A stretch of DNA of 64,000 nt from Paenibacillus xylanexedens (lineage in GTDB: Bacteria; Bacillota; Bacilli; Paenibacillales; Paenibacillaceae), in assembly GCF_017874615.1 (NCBI RefSeq), contig NZ_JAGIKV010000018.1, forward strand, positions 62,001-126,000, in the 5' to 3' direction. Both the position numbers and the translations under genes were made by a program. Below are positions 42,267 through 51,914 of this stretch, piece by piece (within the stretch, counting starts at the first letter, position 1; the number at the start of each line of letters is the position of its first letter). The notes below the pieces were generated by a model. The model saw nothing but the letters and a program-made list of their open reading frames with translations, was not told the origin of the DNA and searched no databases.

Positions 42267-44978
42267 TTATTTGGCTACAACATGTGCAATGACGCGGCCC
42301 TTTTCGTACGTGACAGTCACGTCATAACCATCTGCCGTTACACTGTCGAATTCACCTGTAATTCCATTAGCCGTGATTAACGTAATATCTTTGGCACCTT
42401 CAATCTTATGCTTGGACAAGTCGAGTTTGAGACTTCCTCCATCAATATAGAGCTTTCTGCCGACATTCAGTTGACTGTTGTTGTCAGCCACTACCAATTC
42501 CAACGTACCGTTATCCATGGTAAAGTTTCTATTTAAGTTGAGTGCTCCGTCGACATCGACGACAACTGTTCCATTTTCTACATACAGATCACCTGTACCA
42601 AAAGCAGTTTCAGATTCAGCTACCAGCGTTCCTGCTTGCAGTAATGTTCCGCCAGTGTAGCTATTTTTCCCTGTCAATGTAAGGGTGCCTGTCCCCTTTT
42701 TCGTGAGCATTCCACTACCGGTGATATCATTTCTCCACCAGTCTTGTGCATTGAAGCGCCCTTTGGAAGCGTCCATATCCACAGTTACATTGTTCAAGAA
42801 TGCGCCGTAGCCATCCGCAGCCGTGACCAGATCAATTCTACCCCAGCCCTTGGATTCATCCAGTACAGGATATCCAGAGTCAATGGATGTTGTATACAAT
42901 ACTTGTCTGCGTTGCTCATCTGTTAAATACGGTTGACGTGTTTCTAACAGGGCTTCTGCTCCTTGCGGTACAACTGGAGCCAAACCTTTGGTTCCGGTTT
43001 GTGGTAGACCGTAAGTCATCTTTTCTCTATAGAAGGCTTTATTGGCATCATGATCTTCCCATTTGTGTTCATCGTAAGCACTCTTGAACGTGTAATCCTC
43101 AGTTACGGTGTGTGCATACTCATACAGACTCAACTTTTTTTCCTTGGCTGCAGCTCCAAATACTTCTCCTGCATTCTCATAACCTTTCTCTAACACATCT
43201 TTGTTCTCAGCCTGATTAAGTGCATATGCAGCCATGGCTGTGGATTGTATTCTTCCTCCGATAACATCAAGCGGTGAGTGCATCCCCGTTACAATTCGAT
43301 TCTCGCCCAACTGAGCTGCTCTCGTTAACAATTCAGTGAATCGTTCTGGTGTAGCGTATGCCAAAGGAAATACGGATAAGTAAGCTGCACTGGTATGTCC
43401 GCTCGGAAATGCGCCATCTTTCCCTCTTCCATCCTCAGCGATTCGTTTGACATAAGTTAACGCAGGAATAAGTTTAACGTTAGTTTCGTATTGCTGGTAA
43501 TGTTTTTCTCCTGTTGATTTGGTGCCGCCTGAAGCCAAAGGTACTTCTTTTTTCTCACCTTCGCCCAAGGTTTCCCATACAGGCAGTCCTTTGCTGTCAA
43601 CAACTTCTTTCACTTCTCCATTGGAATTCATTCTCCACGGTCTAGGGGAAGAGTAGAAATATTTAGAGGGATTAGATGAGGCAGGAATTTTGAATCGAAC
43701 CAGATCAACTAAATGAACCAAGTCTGCAAGTTCCGTCTTTGCTTCCCAATCTCCAATGCCTTGGCTTTCATCTTCCACTGTTTCTTCGGTCAATACCACA
43801 TTCATCTCGTCCACCGTTCGTTCAACGTTTGTCTTTGGCTTGATGATATCTACATACGTGTTAGCCAACGGACCAAAGCCCTCCATCACGCTATAGATCT
43901 TATCTCTTTGGTCATCATAATAGGCTGCCAATGTCTCTTCACCTGTGCGATTTTGCGTGACCTTTTCTACATATTTGATATTGGCTTCCCAAGTCGCTTT
44001 GTTTCGGATCTCTTCATTTGCATATGTTTTCTGATCAGCAACAGCTACGGTTGGATCATTCTTAAAGCCGTCATAATATGGAGTCGGTCCATCTCCATAC
44101 TTTGCATTTTTCCCGTCAGCTCCAATTTTAGTTGCCGCTGTTCCATCTCTCCAATCCGCTAGGTTCATGGACCATACTTGATCAAAACCGTCCAAAATAT
44201 CAATAAACGGATTGGTTTCCACAATATTTTTCAAGGTGTCGTCTCCGGCATTGGCTCCGTGCTTCACGGCGGACAACCGAGCTTCATCTGCCGGGGGATT
44301 AACATTCAGTGCGGTTGCCGTTCCTTTTGGCTTAGCTGGTTTGGCAGCTGTAGTAGCATCTGTTTCCACAGCTTTAACGAGCGCAGACACCACTTCGGCA
44401 CGAGTAATGGAATGAAGCGGTTTGAAGGTTCCATCTGCATATCCGGAGATAATTTTCGCTGCTACCGCTCCACCTACAGCTCCCTTGCTCCACGCCGCTA
44501 TAGACGATGAATCGCTAAATACATTCGCTGCTGTTTCATTTAACTCCAGATTCAAAATGCCAGCGATCACTTTAGCTGCTTCTTGACGGGTGATCGAATC
44601 TTGCGGCTTCATTGTGCCATCGGTGTATCCATCTATATATCCATTCGCATTTGCAATAGAAATTGCTTCGTAATACCATGCACTCTCAGACACATCGTTA
44701 AAAGTAATTTTAGCTTGTCCGGAATATCCAAAAGCACCGTTTACCAAATTCATAAATTCTGCTCTGGTAATATACGTATTCGGTTTGAATGAATGATCCA
44801 GGTAACCTCGAATTAATCCTTTATCACCCCATGCTTGAATATTCGCTTCCGCCCAGTGTCCCTTAATATCAGAGAACTGAATCTTCTGATCGGCTGCAAA
44901 ACTCTTCTCTGCAAATGTCGGACCTACCATAGACAACATTAGAAGTAATGCCAGTGACTTTTTAAGTGGTTTTCTCAT
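42267..44978 (-). CDS. SLH-anchored acid phosphatase with autotransporter-type beta-strand repeat
   Basis: The 903-residue surface protein has a signal peptide (LALLLMLSMVGPTFA). Three SLH domains then follow (about the next 190 residues: FSDIKGHWAEANIQAW, FNDVSESAWYYEAI and GYADGTFKPLHSITRAEV), which should anchor it to the cell wall. The large middle part is a PAP2/class A acid phosphatase with the signature GAFPSGHTSAAY and NRIVTGMHSPLDVIGG (His and Asp of the active site). Near the C-terminus is one beta-strand repeat of the kind seen in autotransporter passengers (LTKKGTGTLTLTGKNSYTGG). ATG 44978 gives a normal signal peptide, though its ribosome binding site is weak. The frame is open to 45035. 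A CcpA-like site lies upstream. Confidence 0.85.
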   Translation of the reverse strand: MRKPLKKSLALLLMLSMVGPTFAEKSFAADQKIQFSDIKGHWAEANIQAWGDKGLIRGYLDHSFKPNTYITRAEFMNLVNGAFGYSGQAKITFNDVSESAWYYEAISIANANGYIDGYTDGTMKPQDSITRQEAAKVIAGILNLELNETAANVFSDSSSIAAWSKGAVGGAVAAKIISGYADGTFKPLHSITRAEVVSALVKAVETDATTAAKPAKPKGTATALNVNPPADEARLSAVKHGANAGDDTLKNIVETNPFIDILDGFDQVWSMNLADWRDGTAATKIGADGKNAKYGDGPTPYYDGFKNDPTVAVADQKTYANEEIRNKATWEANIKYVEKVTQNRTGEETLAAYYDDQRDKIYSVMEGFGPLANTYVDIIKPKTNVERTVDEMNVVLTEETVEDESQGIGDWEAKTELADLVHLVDLVRFKIPASSNPSKYFYSSPRPWRMNSNGEVKEVVDSKGLPVWETLGEGEKKEVPLASGGTKSTGEKHYQQYETNVKLIPALTYVKRIAEDGRGKDGAFPSGHTSAAYLSVFPLAYATPERFTELLTRAAQLGENRIVTGMHSPLDVIGGRIQSTAMAAYALNQAENKDVLEKGYENAGEVFGAAAKEKKLSLYEYAHTVTEDYTFKSAYDEHKWEDHDANKAFYREKMTYGLPQTGTKGLAPVVPQGAEALLETRQPYLTDEQRRQVLYTTSIDSGYPVLDESKGWGRIDLVTAADGYGAFLNNVTVDMDASKGRFNAQDWWRNDITGSGMLTKKGTGTLTLTGKNSYTGGTLLQAGTLVAESETAFGTGDLYVENGTVVVDVDGALNLNRNFTMDNGTLELVVADNNSQLNVGRKLYIDGGSLKLDLSKHKIEGAKDITLITANGITGEFDSVTADGYDVTVTYEKGRVIAHVVAK

Positions 44979-45207
44979 GGCTTGCAAATACACGCTCCCA
45001 TTATGGTAAATTATTTTTTGCTTCTGCATCTGCAAATGAGTAAGAAAGACTCTATACAGATGTCTGATCTGCCGTTACTGTAGCATTAGGGAGCGTTTCG
45101 CATCTATAGAACAAATTCCGTTTTATATCAAAATCGTACGTTCCGGAGCTTATATGCCAAGAAAAATGGAGTTAGATACTACATTTATCAATTAAAATAC
45201 CTGCTTT

Positions 45208-45221
45208 TGTAAACGCTTTAT
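45208..45221. promoter_or_regulatory. Possible cre site between the SLH-phosphatase and AraC-sensor genes
   Basis: TGTAAACGCTTTAT agrees with the CcpA consensus TGWAANCGNTNWCA at all but the last two positions. It lies in the 396-bp divergent region. A good -10 (TATAAT, 45295-45300) for the plus-strand gene is the only other signal seen there. Confidence 0.4.
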
Positions 45222-45374
45222 TAACTGAAAGTAAATTATGGAGTGGGAGTTTGTTAAATTTCGATCAACATGATTTCTAGTCCTCGGCCTGCTATATAAT
45301 GATGAAGTTGTTTAGAAAAGAGACATGAAGGGGGAAAAAGAATTCATAAGCCATTTCAAACTGTAAGATCCAAG

Positions 45375-47663
45375 ATGGTTCTTTCCTACCTTGCTGTTGT
45401 TCTTGTCATTGCGCTTCTTTTCGGCTCCATTCTATACCTCTTCTTCTCCCATCAATACAGCAAAGAGATTCGAATCAATAATCAGCTGTCACTGAAAAGC
45501 ACTGTCAATTATATTGAGAGCTCCGTTATCCAGAAGGTGAATCAGGTCTATCTGTCCCTGGCACTCGGTAACGCCGCTAGTATCGATTTAGATAGCTTAA
45601 AAGGAAACCATAGCAAAATCCTGGACATCGAACAGTCCCTCAAAAATATGGTACAAAATTACTCCGATCTCATTGAAGCTATTCATGTGTACGATACGAA
45701 GAACCACTTCATCGTCTCATCTGTATATGGGCTATTGCTCTATGAGGACACGCCTTCGAGTGTGGATCATACGACGGATTGGATTACTGCGATGAAAGAG
45801 ACTCCAGAAAGCTCCTTATGGATGAAGACCCGCATGGTGCCTCAGGATGTTTATATCGAATCACGGGAACAGGGCAAGATGAGTCCTCTAATTTCCTATG
45901 TCCATAGTTACCCGTTTCAATCGTCTGGACAAGACAGTAAGGCCATGATTGCGATTGATATCAAAGAATCAGCGATCAGTCAGATCATTAAAAATATGCT
46001 CCCTGCTGACTATGCGAATACATTGATCATCGATCAGGACGGAACTGTCATATCTGCCGCGGACAAAACGTTGATAGGCAGCTCCACGGAGGAGAATCTG
46101 ACGCAGTCGCTGCTCACCTTTCATTCTTCAGATGAGCGCTTCACACCTGTATTTAACTATGACTCTCATGTGGTTACCCAAGATCAATTTAAAGGAAATG
46201 CATGGAGAATCTACACAACCACACCTAATGAAAGCTTCTATTATAAATTGGATAGCTTGAAGGAGATTTCGGTTCTTCTCGGTTTATTGGCTGTTGCGGT
46301 TGGAATAGCGATGTCGTCCATCTTTACCAGGGCCAACTATAGTCCTCTTAAACGAATCATGAATAACATCAAGAGCCGGATGGATAGCCCAACCAGCTTA
46401 AAGCAGGACGAATATCGTTTCATCGATACAACGTTTAACAGTCTGTCCAATAAAGTTGATAGTCTTGAAGAAACCTTACAGGCCAATCACAGAATGATTA
46501 AGCATAGTATCATGCTCAATATGTTAAATAATCGATTTACACCCGAGGAACTTACGGAACAGCTCCAGTCTGTTCACATTTCAATGGCCTACTCTCGCTT
46601 CCGTTGCATCGTCATTGACCCTGTCAATGAGAAGTGGAAGGATCTGCAGCCACGACAGTTGCAGCATACGTTGTATACGATGATCCAGCAACTGGAGATC
46701 GCAGAAATGGATGGAACTCAACTGCTGGCAGAGGAATTGCAGGATCACAAAATAGCAGTAATTATCTGTACCAACCAACCCGCAGAACCTCTCTCTGATC
46801 ACATTGTAGACTTTATTCACGCTGAGGCGCGCAGCAGATTTGGTCTGGAATTTGTACTATCGTTAGGCGGATGGGTAGAACACTTCACGAAGATTCACAC
46901 AAGCTATCATCAGGCGAATACCCTGATTCGATACAGCTACTTCTTCCCCGAGCAATCTGCTATTCAGGATCTTGATCTTCTGAACAGGGAAGCCAGCAGT
47001 TTGGAAATCCCGGAGTCATACCTCGTAAACTTTGAAAAGAAATTGCAGACTCGGGATGTGCAAGGTACGGTTCAGGCCATTCAGGAATTGGTCGCGACAA
47101 TAAAGGAAGGCCCCTATTCCGCCGAATACAGTCGGATCATCTTATTAAAAACGGTATCTATTTACGCTGAGTGTATTAATCAGGTGCGCCTGCAACCCAC
47201 CGAGGCGAGTTCATTGAATATGTACAAGCAATTTTCATTGTTCTACAATATCAACCGATACTCGGAATGGATGATTCATCTCGTGACCGAATTTGTGATG
47301 CAGATGGAGAAGCGAAGCGAGGTACGAAGTGTGGATACCATCTCGGCTGTCAAAGCCTATATTCACGAGCACTTATCAGGCGATCTCACGCTGGATCATG
47401 TCTCAGAGCAAGTATTCATCAGCCCTAAATATCTGAGTAAACTTTTCAAGGAAGAAACCGGGATTGTTTATTCCGAATATGTTACGAATCAGAGAATGGA
47501 ACGCGCACGGGAACTCATGACACAGCGTGAAATTACGGTTGAGCAGGTCGCAAGTACGGTCGGTTACCGTACCCCTGCCTATTTCATTAAGAAGTTCAAA
47601 GAAATTCACGGCTGTACACCAAAAAACTTCATGCGCAATCTAATGGAGCAGGGATCTATATAG
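45375..47663 (+). CDS. Membrane-bound AraC-family regulator with extracellular sensor
   Basis: The 762-residue protein has an N-terminal transmembrane helix (about 5-27), an extracellular Cache-like sensor (28-295: YSDLIEAIHVYDTKNHFIVSS, MIAIDIKESAISQII) and a second helix (about 297-316). A HAMP-like linker, a cytosolic middle region and a C-terminal double HTH of AraC type follow (VSEQVFISPKYLSKLFKEETG, QVASTVGYRTPAYFIKKFKEIHG). Such one-component regulators are common in Paenibacillus beside sugar ABC-transporter genes. Here the following gene is a solute-binding lipoprotein. The best AGGGGG lies upstream of ATG 45375 in front of an in-frame ATT, so the exact start is unsure. Confidence 0.88.
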   Translation: MVLSYLAVVLVIALLFGSILYLFFSHQYSKEIRINNQLSLKSTVNYIESSVIQKVNQVYLSLALGNAASIDLDSLKGNHSKILDIEQSLKNMVQNYSDLIEAIHVYDTKNHFIVSSVYGLLLYEDTPSSVDHTTDWITAMKETPESSLWMKTRMVPQDVYIESREQGKMSPLISYVHSYPFQSSGQDSKAMIAIDIKESAISQIIKNMLPADYANTLIIDQDGTVISAADKTLIGSSTEENLTQSLLTFHSSDERFTPVFNYDSHVVTQDQFKGNAWRIYTTTPNESFYYKLDSLKEISVLLGLLAVAVGIAMSSIFTRANYSPLKRIMNNIKSRMDSPTSLKQDEYRFIDTTFNSLSNKVDSLEETLQANHRMIKHSIMLNMLNNRFTPEELTEQLQSVHISMAYSRFRCIVIDPVNEKWKDLQPRQLQHTLYTMIQQLEIAEMDGTQLLAEELQDHKIAVIICTNQPAEPLSDHIVDFIHAEARSRFGLEFVLSLGGWVEHFTKIHTSYHQANTLIRYSYFFPEQSAIQDLDLLNREASSLEIPESYLVNFEKKLQTRDVQGTVQAIQELVATIKEGPYSAEYSRIILLKTVSIYAECINQVRLQPTEASSLNMYKQFSLFYNINRYSEWMIHLVTEFVMQMEKRSEVRSVDTISAVKAYIHEHLSGDLTLDHVSEQVFISPKYLSKLFKEETGIVYSEYVTNQRMERARELMTQREITVEQVASTVGYRTPAYFIKKFKEIHGCTPKNFMRNLMEQGSI

Positions 47664-47880
47664 GATCAATTTAACATTTACACAAAAACGGAGAGGACAG
47701 AAAGAACCTGAAGAAGCGAAGCGTTCGCCTAAAAGCTTTCTGAAAGAAAGCTGCTTCGGAAGCATACGCTATTCCCGGATTTCTCCCTTTAGAGAAGGGA
47801 TCAAAAGAAATCTGGGAATAACAGCGATCGGAAGGTTATTCTGTCATCGGAGTGTCCGTGTAAATATTCTTTGATTAAAC
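47664..47880. repeat. MITE-like intergenic repeat, short copy with one 46-bp unit
   Basis: It begins at the stop codon of the AraC gene with a weak form of the terminal repeat (CAATTTAACATTTAC) and ends with GTAAATATTCTTTGATTAAA. GAGAGGACAGAAAGAACCTG and the 3' part GATCGGAAGGTTATTCTGTC match the 36634 copy. Only one 46-bp unit is present. A TCCCGGATTTC/AAATCTGGGA hairpin is added in the middle. Confidence 0.8.
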
Positions 47881-47914
47881 CTATATAGAATTTAAAATTA
47901 GTAAAGGAGCTGCT

Positions 47915-49555
47915 ATGAACCTTAACCTTTCAAGAAAGTTATGTCTATATTCCGCAATGCTCCTCCTTCTCGTATTTACAAGTGGGTGTACCTTTTTAGG
48001 GAGAGAAACAGCACAAGTGCAACAGCAGGACCATCTAGCAAGTGCTGAGAAGGAGACAGCACCGCAGTATACGATATCCTGGACCATGCATCAAAATATC
48101 CCTGTTCCTGAAGACGCCGAGATGATTGCATATATTGAGGATCGGTTTGATGTCGATCTGGAGGTGTGGAATCTTGAGAACAAGCGGTACGAGGAACTGC
48201 TGGACCTGGAGCTTGCTCAAGGGAAAATACCCGATCTGTTCCGAATCAGACAACCGCATGATCTGCTTAAGTATCAAATGCAAGGGGTCTTAGCGGAAAT
48301 CTCCCCGGAAGTCCTTGAACAATATGCGCCAAATATCGTACAGCGAATTCGCGATTATGATTCACGTTATTTAGAGTATGGAAAAATAAACGGTGGCTTA
48401 TATGGAATTCCGGCTATTAATCAGACCAACATCTATCGAACCCCTGTTGTATACCGAGAGGACTGGCTTAAGCAGCTTGGTCTGGAGGTGCCAAAAACAT
48501 TAGATGAATTTGAAACGGTTATGTATGCTTTTGCCAAAGATGATCCAGACGGAAATGGTAAACAGGATACGTATGGCCTATCCAGAGAGGGCTTAAATGT
48601 CGTGTTTGGCGCTTTTGGACAGTCCGTTTTCACCGAGCAACTGTATTTTAATGAAAAAAAAAACCAACTTGTGATCGGTGCTTTGGAGCCTGAGATGAAA
48701 AAAGCATTGGCTTATATGCAAAAGTGGTATCGGGACGGAATTATCGACCCTGAGTTCATAACCGGCGAAAATAAAGGCGGCTATAAACATCTATCCCATG
48801 CTTTTATTAATGGAAAAATTGGGATGACCTCGATGGGCAACTATTATCATTGGAATCAAGAGGGAGACTACAGTGTCCTTAATGAAAATGGCCAAGAAAC
48901 CCCTGTGGGAGCCTCGTTCAATGTTAATGAGCTGTTACAGAAAAACGCAACTGCAGAGGTTGTATTTGGTTCTCCTGTTATTGGTCCTGATGGACATAGC
49001 GGTTCAAAAGGGAACAATCTGCTGATGAATTTTATTGCTATAGGAGCTGAGGCTGCGAAGGAGCCGGGAAAACTGGAGAAAATTTTGGAGATACTCGATT
49101 ATGTAAGTGCCAACCCCGATCCGGAGGAGCAGATCAAAATGGAGTATGGCCTTCCAGGAAAACACTGGAATTGGAGCGCTGAAGATTCAAACTCGTTCCA
49201 TTTACTTTACCCATACAACAGAATGGAGAATTATATTAATATGATCGGCTCAAGTATCGGCATGACGGTTCCAGGTACACCCTCGGACAAACGTGAACAG
49301 TGGGCTGCATCTGCAGGGTTGACGGAGAATGGTATCTATAATCGCCTGGAGGTTGCAACCCCTGCCCTGATTCAATATTCATCTGAATTGATTCGCATGA
49401 GAGACAGAGCGTACATCTCCATCATCACTGGCGATCAGCCTGTGGGGTATTTCGATACCTTTGTGAAAGAATTCATGGATGCAGGTGGGCAACAGGTATT
49501 GCTTGAAGCGAATCATTGGTATAAGGAGCATATGGAGACAAGTCGCGCACAATAA
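47915..49555 (+). CDS. Family 1 extracellular solute-binding lipoprotein
   Basis: The 546-residue protein has a lipoprotein signal (LLVFTSGC) and the fold of large sugar- or oligosaccharide-binding proteins of the LipO/YtcQ type. Markers include TISWTMHQNIPVPEDAEM, PDLFRIRQPHDLLKYQMQG, GIPAINQTNIYRTPVVYREDWLKQLG and DPDGNGKQDTYGLS (a calcium-like DxDxNGxxD loop). Permease genes usually accompany such proteins; none lies here, so it must use permeases encoded elsewhere or act as a sensor partner. The AraC-type regulator directly upstream is the likely controller. AAAGGAG precedes ATG 47915. Confidence 0.87.
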   Translation: MNLNLSRKLCLYSAMLLLLVFTSGCTFLGRETAQVQQQDHLASAEKETAPQYTISWTMHQNIPVPEDAEMIAYIEDRFDVDLEVWNLENKRYEELLDLELAQGKIPDLFRIRQPHDLLKYQMQGVLAEISPEVLEQYAPNIVQRIRDYDSRYLEYGKINGGLYGIPAINQTNIYRTPVVYREDWLKQLGLEVPKTLDEFETVMYAFAKDDPDGNGKQDTYGLSREGLNVVFGAFGQSVFTEQLYFNEKKNQLVIGALEPEMKKALAYMQKWYRDGIIDPEFITGENKGGYKHLSHAFINGKIGMTSMGNYYHWNQEGDYSVLNENGQETPVGASFNVNELLQKNATAEVVFGSPVIGPDGHSGSKGNNLLMNFIAIGAEAAKEPGKLEKILEILDYVSANPDPEEQIKMEYGLPGKHWNWSAEDSNSFHLLYPYNRMENYINMIGSSIGMTVPGTPSDKREQWAASAGLTENGIYNRLEVATPALIQYSSELIRMRDRAYISIITGDQPVGYFDTFVKEFMDAGGQQVLLEANHWYKEHMETSRAQ

Positions 49556-49651
49556 GTAGGAAGATCTGGAACATGCACTTCCCATGAGTTTCTGAAAAGT
49601 ATACATTTGTGTGTTTCTATGCACCTATCTTCGCTTCCCTCACGTCACTCT

Positions 49652-49891
49652 CTATCCCTTTGCACTCGCATTTGATCCGCGTAGTGAACGGGCTGAACTG
49701 CTTCGTGCCGTGCTTCCGGATTTGGAGGCGCTGCCTGAGGGCGTGTTTTCAAAACGCTTGCGTTCGGTCCGCTCCATCTGCACAATCTGACCTTCGTGCA
49801 CCACGATATGCAAAGAACCAAACTCCATGTCATTCAGCTGTCCGGCAATTCGGTCCAACCATACCTCATCCACTTTTAACGGCTTAGCCAT
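49652..49891 (-). CDS. YezD-like DUF2292 small protein
   Basis: The 79-residue protein starts at ATG 49891 behind GAGGAGG. The core KVDEVWLDRIAGQLNDMEFGSLHIVVHEGQIVQMERTER matches the DUF2292/YezD family, which is often found with sulfur or cysteine genes. The family core is about 50-60 residues. Here a Ser/Ala/Arg-rich tail of about 25 residues is added. It is the last gene of the sulfate-transport operon, about 150 bases after cysW, which supports a link with sulfur metabolism. The biochemical role is unknown. Confidence 0.75.
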   Translation of the reverse strand: MAKPLKVDEVWLDRIAGQLNDMEFGSLHIVVHEGQIVQMERTERKRFENTPSGSASKSGSTARSSSARSLRGSNASAKG

Positions 49892-50047
49892 AGAGCCGCC
49901 TCCTCTTCTCGGGCTATTGCCCGCCATATTCCTAAGTACGCTGTCATCCAACGGATTTATAAATCATTCTTATCCAACCTATATACTTGGTTTATACATT
50001 AGCAGGGCTTCCAGTAGCTGTCAATCTGTATTTTCTTCTTCTCATCA

Positions 50048-50932
50048 TCACTTTTCTGAAACGGCTTTGTGTCCAAGCCAGCTCTTGAGCAGCAACGTGG
50101 CGAGAGCCAGAATCAGGAGCAGGGATGCTACGGCAAACGAAGCCGAGAATTGATATTCGTTATACAAAATCTCCACATGAAGTGGTAACGTATTGGTCTC
50201 CCCGCGGATATGTCCGGACACCACAGATACGGCTCCGAACTCACCCATAGCACGAGCATTACACAGAATAATGCCGTACAGCAGCCCCCATTTGATGTTG
50301 GGCAAGGTTACACTCCAGAAGATTCGCCACCCGGAAGCACCCAGCGTAACCGCCGCTTCCTCTTCCCGGGTTCCCTGGTCCTCCATTAATGGAATCAACT
50401 CCCTGGCTACAAAGGGGAAGGTAATAAACAACGTTGCAATGACAATGCCTGGCAGCGCAAAAATGATTTTGATATCATGTTCGGACAGCCACGGCCCAAA
50501 CCACCCATTTGAACCAAAGACCAATACAAAGATCAACCCGCCCACCACAGGCGAGATGGAAAAGGGAAGATCAATCAGGGTGATCATAAGTCCCTTGCCC
50601 TTGAACTGGAATTTGGTAATGACCCATGCAGCGGCCACACCAAATATCGTATTCAGCGGTACGGTAATCACCGCAACTAATAACGTGAGTTTCAGTGCAG
50701 ACATGGCATCCGGCTCGGTAAGAGCCGCGATGTACACACCCCAGCCCTGCTTCAACGCCTCCATGAGCACAATGGCCAGTGGCAAAATAAGCAGCCATAT
50801 GAGTACCAGGCTTGCCAGTCCAATCAACAACCATTTGACCCATGGAGCCTCCGTTGTTGCACGGTTAGTTCCACGCCCGGTCTTTACGGGTGGAACAGGG
50901 CTCAGTGGGATAGAACCCGCCATATGCTGCAC
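50048..50932 (-). CDS. cysW: Sulfate ABC transporter permease CysW
   Basis: The 294-residue protein has six transmembrane helices and the permease EAA loop (REEEAAVTLGASGWRIFWSVTLPNIKWGLLYG) that contacts the ATPase. The LVLIWLLILPLAIVLMEAL start and FGAVSVVSGHIRGETNTLPLHVEILYNEY end are typical of CysW. It forms the channel for sulfate or thiosulfate together with CysT. The gene follows cysT by 58 bases. No ATP-binding cysA is in the operon, so the ATPase must come from another locus. Confidence 0.93.
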   Translation of the reverse strand: MQHMAGSIPLSPVPPVKTGRGTNRATTEAPWVKWLLIGLASLVLIWLLILPLAIVLMEALKQGWGVYIAALTEPDAMSALKLTLLVAVITVPLNTIFGVAAAWVITKFQFKGKGLMITLIDLPFSISPVVGGLIFVLVFGSNGWFGPWLSEHDIKIIFALPGIVIATLFITFPFVARELIPLMEDQGTREEEAAVTLGASGWRIFWSVTLPNIKWGLLYGIILCNARAMGEFGAVSVVSGHIRGETNTLPLHVEILYNEYQFSASFAVASLLLILALATLLLKSWLGHKAVSEK

Positions 50933-50990
50933 CTCCTTTGGTTTCGGTGAGTGACGTCTTTTAATATCCTTATTCCACCATGCTTCATTG

Positions 50991-51827
50991 TCATGCTCTG
51001 CCCGCCTTTCGGCTCCAACGTTGCAAGGAATTAATGATCAGTAGCAGAATGAAAGAAACCAGAAGTAACAGCAAAGCTACAGCTGTAGCGCCTGCATAAT
51101 CGAACTGCTCCAGCTTGGCCATGATCAGCAAGGGGGCAATCTCCGTTTTCATCGGCATATTACCTGAGATAAACACAACCGAGCCATATTCGCCAATGCC
51201 CCGGGCAAATGCCAGAGCAAAACCCGTCAGCAGCGGTGGAATCAGATCTGGCAACAGAATCGTGCGGAATATCCGCCATCTTCCTGCCCCCAGTGTAGCA
51301 GCCGCCTCTTCCACCTCTGCCTCCAGCTCCTCCAACACCGGTTGCACCGTGCGAACTACAAACGGAATTCCAATAAACATCAGCGCCAGCGTAATCCCGG
51401 CCTGTGAATAGGCGAGCTTGATGCCCAAAGGTTCTACAAACTGCCCAATCCAGCCATTGCCGGCATAGATCGCCGTAAGAGCAACCCCTGCTACCGCTGT
51501 CGGCAAGGCAAAAGGCAGATCAATGACCGCATCAAACAACCTTTTGCCCGGAAATTCATACCGAACAAGCACCCATGCCAGGAGTAACCCCAGCACGAGA
51601 TCAATCAGCGCCGCTGCACCTGCGGTCAGGAAGCTGACCTGGAAGGAAGCCAGTACCCTGGGGTTGGTCGCAACCTCAATCATGGTTGCCCACGTCAACC
51701 CTGTGGAGTTAAACAACAGCGCAGCCAGTGGAATAAGTACAACCAGGCTCAGGTAGAACACACTGTAACCCATCGTTAATCCAAATCCCGGCAATGTGCG
51801 TCTCCGCGCCACAACCACCTTGCTCAT
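50991..51827 (-). CDS. cysT: Sulfate ABC transporter permease CysT
   Basis: The 278-residue protein has six transmembrane helices. The EAA loop is VEEAAATLGAGRWRIFRTILLPDLIPPLL. The segments FDAVIDLPFALPTAVAGVALTAIY and IGEYGSVVFISGNMP are characteristic of CysT/CysU. It pairs with CysW to carry sulfate across the membrane. It lies 87 bases after the binding-protein gene. The start ATG 51827 has only a weak site nearby; initiation may depend on upstream translation. Confidence 0.93.
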   Translation of the reverse strand: MSKVVVARRRTLPGFGLTMGYSVFYLSLVVLIPLAALLFNSTGLTWATMIEVATNPRVLASFQVSFLTAGAAALIDLVLGLLLAWVLVRYEFPGKRLFDAVIDLPFALPTAVAGVALTAIYAGNGWIGQFVEPLGIKLAYSQAGITLALMFIGIPFVVRTVQPVLEELEAEVEEAAATLGAGRWRIFRTILLPDLIPPLLTGFALAFARGIGEYGSVVFISGNMPMKTEIAPLLIMAKLEQFDYAGATAVALLLLLVSFILLLIINSLQRWSRKAGRA

Positions 51828-51914
51828 GCACGTTCATCCTCTCTGCCTTCAGCCGGTAAGGCTGGTTGGCCGCTCACAGCGCGATTGATCGGGTGTTCAT
51901 TGAACAGAGCAACC

